The notes beneath the pieces are model-generated. The model saw nothing but the letters and a program-made list of their open reading frames with translations. It was not told the DNA's origin and made no database searches. 64,000 nucleotides of DNA, taken from Epiperipatus broadwayi (Eukaryota > Onychophora > Udeonychophora > Euonychophora > Peripatidae). The DNA lies in contig JAQFVV010000020.1 of the NCBI GenBank assembly GCA_028023455.1, forward strand, positions 9,717,092 to 9,781,091, written 5' to 3'. The translations under genes and the position numbers were made by a program. How positions within the stretch are numbered: position 1 is the first letter of the stretch; the number at the start of each line of letters is the position of its first letter. Shown here one piece after another: positions 23,061 through 36,248 of the stretch.

Positions 23061-23695
23061 GATTAGTGGTGGTTTAGCACGAAATAACGCATATTGGCGA
23101 TTATTTATTTTTTCTACAAGTATGTGGTCATGTGTATCAGTGGTATGAGATAGCATGGATAGTTGAAGGGTGCTTGAAAATCTGAGTTCAAATCCCCTAT
23201 ATTTACTATTAGTGCTCCAGGTATGTGAAGAGTGCCTGCATTTCAAATATTTACACATTAAGCCTGCATCCTGCCCATCCCTCTTCTATGTATTTAAATG
23301 GATAAGGTCCTATACATGAGGGGTCAGAGTGACTTAAGGTCAACATGGGCATGGCAATAATATTGGCATCAGCTTGGGATTTGGGCTTTTCATCATCAGA
23401 TTTTCAATGGTATGGATGGCTGAAGAGTTGGAGTTTGGAATGGAGTGAAGCCTGTCCATGAAAGTATGAAGATTTGCTATCTTAATATAAAATGAGCACT
23501 GATTATATATATATGTGTGGGGGGGGGAGACGATAATCTGGACTAATTGATGAGTGCTGGTTTAGCATGAAATACTATATTGGTGATCTTTTCTACACAT
23601 ATGTGGTCATGTGTATCAGTGATATGAGATAGTATGGATAGTTGAAGGGTGCATGAAAGTCTTGAGTTCAAATTCCCTATATTCAAAATTACAAT
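23061..23695 (+). repeat. Repeat S, a truncated and a nearly full copy
   Basis: The first piece (23061-23205) has only the 3' portion, ending GAGTTCAAATCCCCTATA. The second (about 23315-23695) has the body: GACTTAAGGTCAACATGGG, CATCATCAGATTTTCAATGG, GAAGCCTGTCCATGAAAGTA, GGTTTAGCATGAAATA, ATGAGATAGTATGGATAGTT, GAGTTCAAATTCCCTATA. The ending resembles a Pol III B box (GGTTCRANYCC). I have no family name for it. A run of nine G sits in the second copy at about 23519. Confidence 0.7.
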
Positions 23696-24206
23696 TAAAA
23701 AAATTAAATTTGGGTTTTTTATTAATTAGTTGCTTTTATATATTTTTTTAATTTACTATCTTTTCTCAAAATGATGGTAGTGAAACATGGGCATGACGTG
23801 ATGACTATAACAAAAGACTAACAAATTTATATTCTTAATAGATTAGTAAATCAGCAGAACCTAAAGATATATTTTGAAAACAGATTTAATCATTTCCATA
23901 CATAAACAATATGACTTTTATTCAGCTGCAGCCTGGAAACCACATATAATCAGAATAATAAGCCTAATGAACTTCTCAAAAAACTTCATAACTGAATGAT
24001 TAAATATACCAAATAGCTAAAATAGAATGTCTATGATTTCAATTGTGCAATATCTCTACATAAAATTTAATGAACCAAGCAGCAAATCATAAAAAAATCA
24101 CTAACTCATTTTCAAGGTTTCTCATCTGAAATATTTTCAATTTTAGATGGATAAGAAGATATTTAAACATTTAACATTTTTTTGATTTACAAAACATTAT
24201 AGAAGT

Positions 24207-24318
24207 CAAGTGCTGTTAGCTGAGAGGTCAGTGCAGCCGCCTTGCAAGCAAGTAGTTGGTTGCAGACGGTTGTTGCGGGTTCGCCTCCCGGCAGATGCTA
24301 TGACATATGAAAAAAAAA
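24207..24318 (+). repeat. tRNA-derived SINE (diverged copy)
   Basis: Starts CAAGTGCTGTTAGCTGAG with a box-A-like block, has GCGGGTTCGCCTCCCGGC as box B, and ends TGACATATG plus an A run. The shared start (GTCAAG) and tail (TTTGACATATGAAAA) tie it to the copies at 36152, 39983, 44345 and 56400. About 15 extra bases lie between the anticodon region and box B. Confidence 0.75.
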
Positions 24319-24693
24319 ACATTATAGAATCAAATCAAGTTAGACTCCACTCTCTTAGCTTATATTTAATATCTACACTAATAAAAGTAATTAATTCTAT
24401 AACTTTAGGTGGAAAATCTGGTTGGCCTGTATTAATGTTAGTGATAACTTTGTTCATATGGATTACTTTAGAACAGCATTTGCCAAACTTTTCATACTGA
24501 ATTCATAAATCACATTTAACAGAACAACTTAATTATTTTATAGCATAGATAGATATTAATAATAAATAAATTAAGCAAGTAAATCTAAAAGTTAAGAAAA
24601 CTAAACTGATATTTATTTTCAAATTGTAATTATGTAAACAAAACATTAAATCATCACATGATGACTATCTTCCATGCTTGCTCATAATTGTTG

Positions 24694-25060
24694 TTAAAAT
24701 AGGCAAAACTCTCTTCATACAGTAGTGCCACTCTAAGCAAGACAGAGTAATCAATGGATGCCAGAAGGCTTGTGCATAAAATCCTTATCTAGTGCCTACT
24801 CATCCAATATCCCCAAACTAGTTTCTGGCTTATGGCCTTCGTCAGTGAGGAGCCTTGGATCTGAGAACACTGCACCTAGATCTTAGGATCTAATGCAACT
24901 CCTCACTGACGATGGCCATAAGCCAGAAACTAGTTTGGGGATATTGGATGAGTAGGCACTAGATAGGGATTTTATGCACAAGCCTTCTGACATCCATTGA
25001 TTACTGTCTTGCTTAGAGTGGCACTACTGTATAAAGAGAGTTTTGCCTATTTTAAAACAA
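24694..25060. mobile_element. Foldback element with ~160-bp inverted arms
   Basis: The left arm 24694-24856 and right arm 24899-25060 are nearly identical in reverse complement (AGGCAAAACTCTC ... GTCAGTGAGGAG), with a loop of about 42 bases. The arm sequence is the same family as repeat F (32829-33420 and 41925-43685), here as one perfect-looking hairpin. No coding capacity. Confidence 0.85.
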
Positions 25061-25169
25061 AACATATGGAAATAGTAAAATAAACTAATGCGTAGATAGT
25101 AGAATTATGTTCTTAATGCCTTCAATGTTTTTGGGTTTTTGAACTTCAAATTCTTTTGATAATAGGCAC

Positions 25170-26560
25170 AATACTAAAAAATTGAATACTTGTATCCAGT
25201 ATAGCACCAAGAATATTACATTGATTTGGTTGTAGCATAATATGAAAATTCTGTTACGTATAAATATGCCATTATAAATAAAAGCAAACATGAATAGTTA
25301 GTTTTGACACATTGGAGTACTCTTCTGTTAAATTTGTCCAGAAATTATTCATTGAATTTTCGTTTCAAATCAAAGACAGTAAATAAATCAATTACATTTT
25401 AATAATTACTTGGCTTAGCTCATTATAAGTGTATTCTGAATCCAGGAATAGTCCTTATGGGACTTTGGGAAAACTTGCAAAAAACTAATTGTAAGTCATG
25501 CAAGTGTTCCAAAATTATGTTGAAAACTTCATCATTTACATTAAAATTTATTTCAAGCAAGATAGAAAACCAATCAAAATTATTCTGTTCAACTGAAGAA
25601 ATCCAGAAATGTAACCTCTTATCAAAAATGCACTTTTATTTACTGCATTAAAAATTATAATATTCTTTCCTTGCAATAATAGATTAATTTCAAGCATCTG
25701 CCAAAATGCTTTGTTAAAAATTCACTGAAATTCTGTCCCAAATTATTTGAAGTGGAAAAAAAAAATCAATAACCAATTATGAAATTAAAAAAAATCGCAA
25801 TAGTTTTTCCTCTGGATAGTCATCTAACTTCAGCATGCAATAAAAATGCATTATATTCTCTATCCATTTCACTGCACAAAAATTTAAAAAATCTGGATTG
25901 AAGTGGTCAAGATTATACATAGTTGAACATTTTTATAACTTCATCCAAATATGTCAATGTTTTTTTGTTACTAGTGCGACCTATGCAAAACATAATGACT
26001 TTTTGTGATGTTTGTAACTACTTTAGATTTATTATAATCCTCTTAATCTTTCTTACTATTGCTTGAATACCATTTGTACAAATATCAATACACTTCTCAC
26101 AATCAGTTTCTTGTTTATAAATTTAAACGTACATTGATTACATAAGTAATATTTACTAAGGCTGTAACCTCAAGAATATGCGTGTAAAAATGTGATAGTA
26201 GGGACCTCTACAGGTCTTAACCACAGTTGAATATATATATATTTGCACATGAGTAAATATTGTTCAGTATTATCAAATAAATAATGAACGTATATCAGTA
26301 GAATAACAGGCTCTGTGGTAGATATATTCACAGCAAAGTCTAATTCAATGAATTAGTTCTTTCTCTATGTCAGTACAAGGATCTTTGATGCAGCATGAAA
26401 TGATGTTATTTGAAAATAGCAGACTTTATATAATGTGCATAATACAGTATCTTTCACACAAACATGAATATCTTTCCAATTGTATGAGCTTCATCATCAT
26501 CTGCAATGTGATAACTCAAGTGAAAAGATGTTTATGTTGCACTTTCATTTTCAGTTTTAG
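25170..26560 (-). pseudogene. hAT transposase pseudogene, ZBED5/SCAND3-like
   Basis: Read on the minus strand the hAT domain blocks appear in family order. ASFHLSYHIADDDEAHTIGK-like (about 26545-26460) is the N-terminal helical region. Next, about 26345-26270, is the segment aligned with the first catalytic D (FAVNISTTEPVILLIYVHYL). Then come CEKCIDICTNGIQAIVRKIK (26105-26045) and PLQSRFFKFLCSEMDREYN with LLHAEVR*LSRGK (25910-25809). FNVNDEVFNIILEHLHDLQ is near 25550-25490, and the C-terminal dimerisation block YVTEFSYYATTKS is near 25260-25220. The family's DESTD is NISTT here, so the first catalytic aspartate is lost. Stops and frame changes abound. I recognised it from the order and spacing of the blocks; no single frame is longer than about 60 codons. 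Confidence 0.8.
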
Positions 26561-29118
26561 TAATTGCAATCATTTGAAGTTTAGATTTTTATAACAAATC
26601 GCATCATCTTTTTAGAAATGTATTTCTTTCTCTTTGTAATCATAGTTTGTTTTTAAGTGCCTATGAAATTTAGATGGAACCTATAAACTGTCTGCTAGTA
26701 TTTCACTACATAAAACAATGTATCAGAAGCATCAATACTGCCAATACATATAAATCTCCAATTTACATAATTTTCATCCTATTTTCTTTTTGGTATGCTC
26801 TTAAATGACATCTGCTTTTTATATTAAATTTTGAAGAAATGATAGTTTTTTTTCTCCAATCATAGATGTGTCAAAAAAAGTACTTGCTATTCCCTGTTTA
26901 TAGTTCTTTTCTTTAACCAATCATCCATGGATATTTTTTGAACAATATTATATTCTGATATTAATCAGAACTGTAATAGAGATAATAAAAAAGTATTCTG
27001 AAAATGACTGTAGCACACAAAAATAAATATGAAAGAAAAATATTAAAAGATGTCAATAATGTAAAATCAATTGTAATAAAAATAATTTGATAAATTAGAA
27101 TTGTGAAATAAATAAGATTGTAATATATAAAATTAAATTTAAAATAGTTGAAAGCAGTAATGCTGAAATAAAAACTTAATGTAAATATAAGACAAATTAT
27201 AATAATAAAAAATATTCATTCATAAAATTTACATAAATTGACTAAAATCCTATTATAAAAACCCATTAAAAGTACTAATAAAGGCTTATAATAATAATGA
27301 ACTTTCATATTTAAGCAAAATATTACAATGATGTTTTAATAAACAACTATGGTTATGACTAATACCTGTTCAACTGGCAAAGTTGATGCCTAATTACTTT
27401 GATTGATTGCTAACAACTGTTGAAGTCACAGTCAGCTTTGAACATATGCAGATCACTCTGCCAACATACTTTAACAAACACTTTTCAACTTGGAACAGCA
27501 TTTTAAATTACAAGGCTCATATTAATTTTCATAATTCTTAATGGAATACTTGTGTTTTGCAAAATATTGTTGGAAAATGTTCGTTTAAAACAATTCCATA
27601 AACTGAATTTTTTTTGTTACTGCAGATATTCAATTATGAATAACTAAAAGTGTCATATAATATTTTATTCTAATTTATATCTTAGTTTGGACAAATAATC
27701 AAAAATGCATAAGTTATTATATAATGAGTACACTAAAATATAGTTTTTGACTTAATATCAAACTTTAATACTTGAATTCAAAACTTTACGGCATTGAAAC
27801 TTCTAAATCATCATGTGTAGCTGAATGGATATAGTCAATCTAGTTTCTCTCACTTGTAAAAGTCATCAGTTACAAAATATTCGAAAATTGTTTATCTTCT
27901 AATTTTTATTAATTGCACACATTTATGTAGATGACTTTAAAGTGACATGTGAAATGTTGTTAATGTAGATATTACGAAGTTATAATATTTGATACCTTAT
28001 TGATTTTTATTACAATTTGGGGGAAACTTTATATAAGCATAGAAACTTTGATAAACAACTATCCTTTGTTATTGTAAACAAAATAAATAGGCAATTGCTT
28101 ATGGTCACGTGACATTCAAGAATTAGAAGTAACAGGTTGAGTCTCAATCCTAGAAACTTTAGCTCTGAAGTCCGCCACTCTATCATTGTGATGTTTTGTT
28201 ATAAATATAAATGAACTCCATTCATTAAAATAGCCATGCCAAAATTTATCCAGCCACTACATACATATATTGTGCATATATTTTCCCTCTAATTATTTTT
28301 TTCTCTGATTTTTGAATTCAAAATTAATTAAGTCTGGATTTTAATAATTTTTAAAATTAATAGAAATGGTGTAATATTAAATCTGAAAGAAAAAAATCAA
28401 TTCTTTTTCCTATGATTTTCCCACTTTTAACCCAAACTGAAGAATACCACCACTCCTAACTCTAAAAAATCTATCATTTATGCAAATTAAAATTAGAATA
28501 AAATAATCAGAAAATGAAAATTCAACTTAGTAAATGAATAATTTGAAATTCACAATAAAAAAGTACATGAAGCAGTTAGTATGCCTTCTTATTTACAATG
28601 AAATACATATATTAATAAGATTTCACCAAAATATCAATGCACAAAAGAATTTTTTTTTTTTTCACTTTTAAATATGTAAAACAGTCATTTATTTCAACAT
28701 CACTTTTTGAAAAAACTACATCCTGGTTCAAGACTTTGTTACTACTTTGAGAGACATCACATAAAATTGAAGATCACCCATCATCTAATTTCATAAAGTA
28801 AAATACTTTCTTACTTCATGACATCCTCCTCTTTTGAAGAATGGAACATCTCATTTACTTTCAACACAAGCTAAATCCTAATTCTGTCCATAGCAGACAA
28901 GGATATAATTTTTCTCAATAAAGATACATTGTCTTATATAATTAAAACATCTTAGAACATCTAATATATATTTTTTTGTAGATGTATAATGTTTAAATTC
29001 ATTTTCTGAAAGCATCATATATCTGTTGAATCTTCTCTCTATTAAGACTTAGTTAAAAGTATTAAACACAATCCAAAAAGCTATAATAAATGGGATGTTT
29101 AAATTAAATACATTATGA
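26561..29118. other. AT-rich spacer, possible outer parts of the hAT relic
   Basis: No domain recognised. The first few hundred bases may hold the N-terminus of the hAT element, including any BED finger, but I could not read one. Terminal inverted repeats were not found. Confidence 0.4.
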
Positions 29119-29423
29119 ATATAATTTGTCCAAACTTCAAACACTTTTTAGCAAAACTCTTTATTTGTACATTCACAGTCACCTATGTTTCGACTGACCT
29201 GCAGTCATCTTCAGAGCCATCTACAGGTATATCTCTAATAGTTATTCCCATGGCTGCCAGCTGATTATTAAAACTAGTGAAATAATCATCAACTAACCAT
29301 TAGAGATATACCTGGAGATGGCTCTGAAGAAGACTACAGGTCAATCAAAACATAGGTGACTGTGAATGTACAAATAAAGAGTTTTGCTAAAAAGTGTTTG
29401 AAGTTTGGACAAATTATATTTAT
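29119..29423. mobile_element. Palindromic miniature element, ~115-bp inverted arms
   Basis: Left arm from ATATAATTTGTCCAAACTTC (29120) and right arm to GAAGTTTGGACAAATTATAT (29420) pair through CACTTTTTAGCAAAACTC, GTACATTCACAGTCACC, ACATAGGTGACTGTG-type blocks and GAGATATACCT. The middle (about 29235-29305) is unpaired. The arms differ at a few positions. No coding capacity; a non-autonomous DNA element is the likely nature. Confidence 0.8.
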
Positions 29424-31633
29424 AGGATATTACGGCAAACATAAAGAAAAGTGTGATTTTGGTAATATTTATAAATACATTATGTTTCAATTTTCGCTTT
29501 AAATATTAAAAACAATATTTATTCCAAAGAATTTAAATAAATGTGTTAAGTTCTTTGCTGGAAGAAAAGTAAAAAGTATAATTTTATCATGAAGCAATAA
29601 TATTATTATATGGTAGTTTTCCATTTCATGCCAAGTACTTAATACAATTTATTTTAACTGCATTATAAACTTTAATTTTTACATTAAATCTTTACTCTTT
29701 TTATTAATATAACACAAAATTTTACTCACAAAACAAATCTAATGAGTAATTTTGGAAACATTGAATTTATACAATTTCCACTTTACTCTTCTCTCTGATA
29801 ATATGACCAAAGAAATTTATTTCTTTTCTGAAAAATTACGATACTGAAAATTATATGACCTTGTTGCAGTAAAATATCAGATGTATAACAAAAAACGTTA
29901 TTTCCTATCAGTGACCCTTATTATTTTATCCACGACTGCTTTAAAATAGAAAACAAAACTGTTTTAGCTCTTTGAAATCATTTAACAATGCTAATTCAAA
30001 TCAAGGGGTTTAAAGTATCTTAAACAGTTAAATTTCTTAAAACATTCCTCTACTTTTGATGCAAATATTTTGATGATACTCCCAAAACCTATAACTATAC
30101 AAGAAAATCTTTCCTAAATGCCTGAAGATATAGTGAACATATTTTTCTATAATTAGAGTTTTTTTTATTTTCACGTTAGATTTTTCTTTTGTTAATGAGA
30201 GAGATGAAACATTGCTTGGGATATACAGTAAAATTACTTGTAAGCTCAACATTGTGGAGCATTATTTTTACCTTAAGAGTTCCTCGATATTTTCTTTAAA
30301 GTTATCCATCAACTTCTGAAAATTTTTTGCAACATAATCTCTTAGTTTTATTTTCATCTGTACTATGTTCCATCTCTACCCTAGATTTACTATTTCCTTC
30401 TTTTCAATCAAATGTTTGTACATTTAAGATATGCTCACTTAATTTCGCCCATTATTAAATCCTACTTTTTATTATACAATAACATATTATTACTGTTATA
30501 AGTATTTTTAGTTTCAGATTTTCACAATTTTTCTTTGGATAGAAATGATTCATATTTTGGATTACCTGGGATCAGATATAATCATCTCTTTTTACTTATT
30601 AATATCTGGGTTTATCATTTTTTATTGACTATGTTAGTTAATCTTTGTGTATTTTTTCTTTCTTTTAGCATAAAATGTTTTTCATTAAGTGTACTCTTAA
30701 AATCTTTCTATAATGTTTGATAGATAATAACTTTCTTTCCCATGTTGCTTCCATCTTATGTTGGTTTTATAATTTATTATTCATCTACATTATCTTGTAA
30801 AAGGATCTGATTTCAATTTAACTTTTTCGTGTTTTTAACTTGAACCCATTTCTAAAGCACAAAATATTTGAGTGCTTTTTTTAAAACACAGATTCAGTTT
30901 TATTATCTCTAATTTTTCCTATTTTTTTATAGTTCCTTCTAGAAATTCATTGAGGTTTCTTTAGAATAAAAAGACTTTAAAAGCCAATGAAAAGCAGACT
31001 TCTCTAACACCCCCCCCCTCATAGAGGAACTATGATGGAATATTTTAGTTATATTCCCATATATTTTGCTCGTAGAGACGGGAAAAGGGACTTTCAAAAT
31101 GTTTCTTTATTAAATGTTTTTTTTTTAAATTTATTTTTAAGTTTTATGGAATCCTTTAAAGCTAGCATGCTTTTTAAAAAAATAAACTGTATTATTTATT
31201 TCTTTCTTTAAAAAGTAAATTTGCAAAAGTTTATTCAATAAAAAATGACAAAAGAATAAAAGAAAATTGTCATTTGCAAAAAACAATTACATAAATAAAA
31301 ATTTTCTGTGAATAAGTTTTTCACAAAGAAAAAGTTAAAAGGCTATTTTTATTAATTAATGTTTCATTTAAATTATTATTATGTTTTCCAAAATATTTGT
31401 TAAAACTGTTTTTTTTTTTTTAAATGCCAGTTAAAAAAAAAAGAAAAAAGGATGCAATCTAAAAACTAATAATAACGAAAACTATGAATTACAATGATTA
31501 AAATATTTTATATTTTAATCGATTGAAACATGGTGAGATTAAGACATCGTTTTTTGTAACATAATTTTTTTAAAATAAAATAATAGTTTTTTGAAAAGGG
31601 GAATATATATATATCAATAAATACAGCATTTAC
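29424..31633. other. AT-rich spacer
   Basis: No recognisable coding sequence. A/T homopolymers and a C9 run at about 31011 occur. The open frame 30535-30720 is low-complexity hydrophobic and matches nothing I know. Confidence 0.5.
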
Positions 31634-31985
31634 ATGCGTGTGACAAGAATCTCGGCCTCAGGGTGGCCTTTGAGCATTCCATCATCAGATTTTCAATTGG
31701 ATGGATAGTTGAAGAGTTGGAGCGTAGAGTAGAATGAAGCCTGTCCATTAAAGTATGAGGTTTGGCTATCTTAATATATATCTGAGCACTTATAGCATAT
31801 AAGTGTAGAGATGGTAATCTGGACCAACTGATGATTGCTGCTTTAGTATGAAATACGTATATTGGTGATTATTTATCTTTTCAACATATATGTGTTCAAG
31901 TGTATCAGTGTTATGAGATAGTGTGGAAAGTGGTGGGTCGTGTGAAAGTCTGTGCTCATATATCCTATATATTACATTTATTTTA
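31634..31985 (+). repeat. Repeat S, near full-length
   Basis: Starts GTGTGACAAGAATCTCGGCC and ends AAGTCTGTGCTCATATATCC. The body has CATCATCAGATTTTCAATTG, GGACCAACTGATGATTGCTG and TATTGGTGATTATTTATC. It belongs to the sub-type shared with 53867-54185 and 60490-60865, where the B-box-like GAGTTCGAAT is replaced by TGTGCTCATA. Confidence 0.8.
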
Positions 31986-32828
31986 TTGTGTATTTACTTT
32001 ATCTTGCATTTATTAGTAATGATAACACAACCAATCTGCTGCCTTACCAGTATTTACTGTTCTTCGGAAATTAGTGTGAATTTCCCAATATGATACAATG
32101 GGTGCGTATCAAAATTTATAGTTTCATGTTTTATTTGATTGGATGATTAAAAATGTTCATCCTTTAATTTGAATGTTTTTCTGAACTAGTAAAATTAATG
32201 ATTATTAATAGAATGTGAGACCAACTATTATATCCCAATTACCATTAAAAAAAACTAATCAATAAGATACATATATTTAAACTACATGAAAATAATTTAA
32301 TTAGAAAAAAACCCCACAATGGTCAGTGTAATAAAGAAAAACATAAATATAATAGATATATTTAATAACTGACCTAGTACAGAATGAATATGGATTGTTT
32401 CATATTTTTTGTTAAAAAAATAAACCGTTTTATTTATGGGAAAATTAAAATAATTACCGTCTTTTACTTTCTGATATATTGATGTTTTGCTAATACATTT
32501 TTAAATATCCAGTTTATTGGTTTGGTTGCAGAATATATTATGCTTTTATTTGTTACACTTAGTGTTTAGCTTACTTTGCTAATTTATATTGTAAGATGTG
32601 GTTTACATCTTTCCAATAAGATTAAAAACACTCTTTGCTTAATTTGAATCTAAGACCCAATATAAAAACATTCCCTACTAACCACAACATTAATGAGAAT
32701 GAAAATCAATTAAAATTCATTACAACAACAACAACAAAAAATAAAACTAGTCACAAACACTGTAGTTAGAAACAATTGTTTTCTCCAATTAAACATCTAA
32801 TGTATTTTATGATAAAATATATTGATAA
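31986..32828. other. AT-rich spacer
   Basis: No gene seen. A (CAA)n-like run (ACAACAACAACAACAA) lies at about 32723. Confidence 0.5.
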
Positions 32829-33420
32829 CATGATCACTATCTCATACTAGCACATAATTGTTATTAAACAATTCAAAACAAAGCAAAACTCTCCATATAG
32901 TAGTGCCATCTTGTGCTAACAAGAGCAATCAATGGGTGCCAGAAGGCTCGTGCATAAAATCCCTATCTAGTGCCTACTCATCCAATGTCCCCAGACTAGT
33001 TTCTGACTTGTGGTCTTTATCAATGAGGAGCCTTGGATCTGAGAGCACTGCACCTAGATCTTAGGATCTAATGCAACCCTCCAGCAACCAACTTTTAACT
33101 CTATTTAACTACAAAACTATGAGAATGAAATTGAAAACACAATTAATATTTTCAATCCAAGCTCAATAGCTCTTATAGTCATATGGGTCTGAACTCAATT
33201 CAGCACCCATACATTTTGGTTTCTTTGGCTCTTTTACAACCATAGCCACCACTATCCTATTAGGCAGGATTGGTGTTAAACCACTAAACATCACATGATC
33301 ACTATCTCATACTAGCACATAATTGTTATTAAACAATTCAAAACAAAGCAAAACTCTCCATATAGTAGTGCCATCTTGTACTATATGGAGAGTTTTGCTT
33401 TGTTTTGAATTGTTTAATAA
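32829..33420. repeat. Repeat F: one full ~465-bp unit plus a truncated second unit ending in a hairpin
   Basis: An ~86-bp segment (CATGATCACTATCTCATACT ... GCCATCTTGT) occurs at 32829-32914 and again at 33294-33379, so the spacing gives a 465-bp unit. The second copy breaks after the shared part and turns back on itself: ACTCTCCATATAG (to about 33369) is answered by CTATATGGAGAGT from 33380, giving arms of about 35 bases. The open frame 32858-33064 lies inside this repeat and is not a gene. Confidence 0.8.
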
Positions 33421-36151
33421 ATATATTAACTTAATTAAACCATAAACCATAGACATGAACCTTAACCTTTGTTAAAAACATCTTGTCATTTGTAATATAA
33501 CTCATATACATTATAACAATATGAGGAAAATAATGATTGAATAGATTTAAATGCAAGCAAAAAATAAATTATTTTAAAGGAAATAAATAAATAATTTTTT
33601 TATTGTTATTAATATATTATATATAATCACAATTAATGATGTAAATAATTAATCCAAGTCATAACTACGAATCTACTTGAAGTCGTCAAAAATCATATTA
33701 TATCGAACATCATCATTTTCGTAATTAGAAAAATATAAAAACAAACGAGATTCTTCTCAAAGATCAGACAAAAAAATCTCATTGGCTGAACAACCTGCAA
33801 AAAGTTTAAGCGGATAAATCAAATTTGTAGTTTAAATTAAATTAAGAATTCAACCATCATTAAAGTAAAATATTAAAGGAAATAACTTCGGATATTCAGT
33901 AATGCGAAATAAAAATGCAGATGTATTCAAACTAGCCAACTGAGGAATTGCAAGTAAAATCTCTAAAATTAACTTCAAATTATTTAATATTTCCTAAGTG
34001 TTTCCAACTTTAGGCCAAAGATTGAATTAACTTTAATTCGGAATATCTAATAATAAAGATATTGCTTTTAATTCACTCAAAATATTCTACTAAATATATA
34101 AATAGCAACACATACAACCATGCATTGTTAATTGCAAAGCGACATCAGGGAAAGAAAGTCATCACTCATGGAGCTGTAATTGCCAAAACAGAAATGAATT
34201 TGATCCAGCATTTATTTATTCACCTATGCTGTGAAAGTTGAAAAATGAATCAATAAATTCTACACCTTAAAGCAGGTCTTATTAAGAGAGAATTTATAAG
34301 TGATATAATGGATGGATGCCTTGAATTCTCAAATCTTACCATCTATAACCTGAAATGGATTAAGAAGAACAATTATAATCTTTTACTAGGACACTTTCCT
34401 TATGAACTCTCATGTTGTTCTTTAGGTTGACTTCATAATTTTTATTTATTTTATATAAATTGCTTTGTTTATCTCTTTCCTTTAATACGGATTGAAGGGG
34501 GGCATAAGTTATTGATACGTAATAGAAGGGATAAGTATTATTAACCTTATTGTAAATTAAAATAAAATATAGGTTCAGATGAGAACTTGCTTGCTTATAG
34601 GTCCGATCATCACCAAGGAAGAGAAAATATATTACCTTGATATATATATATTAATTGCCAACACTTGTACAGTGACACAATTATTTATGTTTTTTTTTGG
34701 TTTTGTTACTATTAATCATTTATTTGTTTTCAGTGTATTTGACTAATTACTTCTAGTATAAATGATCTTTCCTGTCTTTATAATAATCAAACACCATAGA
34801 AGGGGGATCCCATATAACCAACATATGATTGGTAAGAATTAACCGATTATATTATTAAAGATAATAACAAATTATGATTTTGATCAAATAAATTAGCAAA
34901 CAAGAGTAATTTAAATAATCATAAGTTAATAAATAATTTTCCTTTGTGTTAATATGGACATCAAATGATTAGTTTTTGAAGGGAATAAGGGATTGGACCA
35001 ATAATTAAAAATAATAATAATCGAAGAATATCCACCAATATTAAATTATTTATATTTGTTATGATTTCATTACAAATCCGTGTTAATTATAAATATATTT
35101 GTTAAATATATACATTTTTAAATTAAAAACTAACGTTTGTATTTTTCTATATTCAGTTTTCAATTTGTCACATATTTTCACACATTGATATATATATATT
35201 CTCACACACTCACATATATCCTCATACCCTTACACATATTTACACATACCTGCACATTAAATGATATTGATATACTCTGAGCTAGACAACTATGCATATT
35301 CTTCCAGAGTTCAAAATCTGGGAATAATGAAAACTAAAGATAGTAAGAATGAAATGAGTATAGGGGTATAGTTTGACATAATTTTAATTATTAATACCTC
35401 ATCTGCCAGAAATGAGATCAAAGAAGGTGTGAGTATATGCATTTAAAACCCCTAGATAGACCCTCTTACCCACTGTGATGACCTAGCTAATTTACTATCA
35501 TATAAGGTCAAGACCCATTCCATTACAATATATTATTTTATTTTCTAATACATGAAACATGTTTTTATTTATTACATAAAATATAAACAAATTTATCTAT
35601 TCTATACTGATATGGTTAAGAAATTTATTTTCTAAATAAATTATTTTCAAGTATTAAAATATATTTCTTATTAATTTTTATTTGATCACTGATATAGGTA
35701 ACTTCATTTAGTGAGTAGATATCATACTTTATCAATACCAATAATGTTGGAATTACTTATTTAGATCATTATTAGATAACATAATAAATATTAAAACAAT
35801 AATATTATTTAATTTTAATGCTACTCTTTCATGAGGGATTTCATTTGTTCACCACACATATGTTTTATTTGCCATACTATTGACATATAATGATCTATAC
35901 CTGAATGCAATTAAATTAAAGGGCAAAATCAATAGCTAGATTTAATCTTAAATCTATTATGAATTTTTTTAATTTAAATTTTGGCTTTGTAAAAATCACT
36001 TGTGAGACACATGCAACTTTCAAATGTACATTGTGCAATTCCTAACACAATATTGACTTTCATTATCATTTTTTCTAATTTCTATTATTAATATTCTACA
36101 CTAATATAGTATGTACCAATATTAAAATATTTTATTTTGTAAATGCTTTAG
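33421..36151. other. AT-rich spacer
   Basis: No open frame with a recognisable domain. A CACA/TATA-rich low-complexity patch at about 35175-35260. Confidence 0.5.
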
Positions 36152-36248
36152 TCAAGCGTTGGTGGCCAAGTGGTTAGCACAGCCACCTTACAAGTAGTTG
36201 CCCTGGGGTTCGCTTCCCAGCTGACGCTTTGACACATTAAAAAAAAAG
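36152..36248 (+). repeat. tRNA-Gly-derived SINE
   Basis: CAAGCGTTGGTGGCCAAGTG (A box), ACCTTACAAG at the anticodon position, GGGGTTCGCTTCCC (B box), then TTTGACACATT and an A run. The body is close to a whole tRNA, and the only extra sequence is the short tail. Confidence 0.85.

Noticed and set aside
24210-24500. 96-codon open frame
   Set aside because: It begins inside a tRNA-derived SINE and runs into AT-rich spacer; composition only.
32858-33064. 68-codon open frame with Ser-rich translation
   Set aside because: It lies wholly inside repeat F, whose other copies do not keep the frame.
35175-35260. Regularly spaced CACA/TATA tracts resembling a repeat array
   Set aside because: Low-complexity sequence with no constant repeat and spacer lengths; not a CRISPR or a defined satellite.
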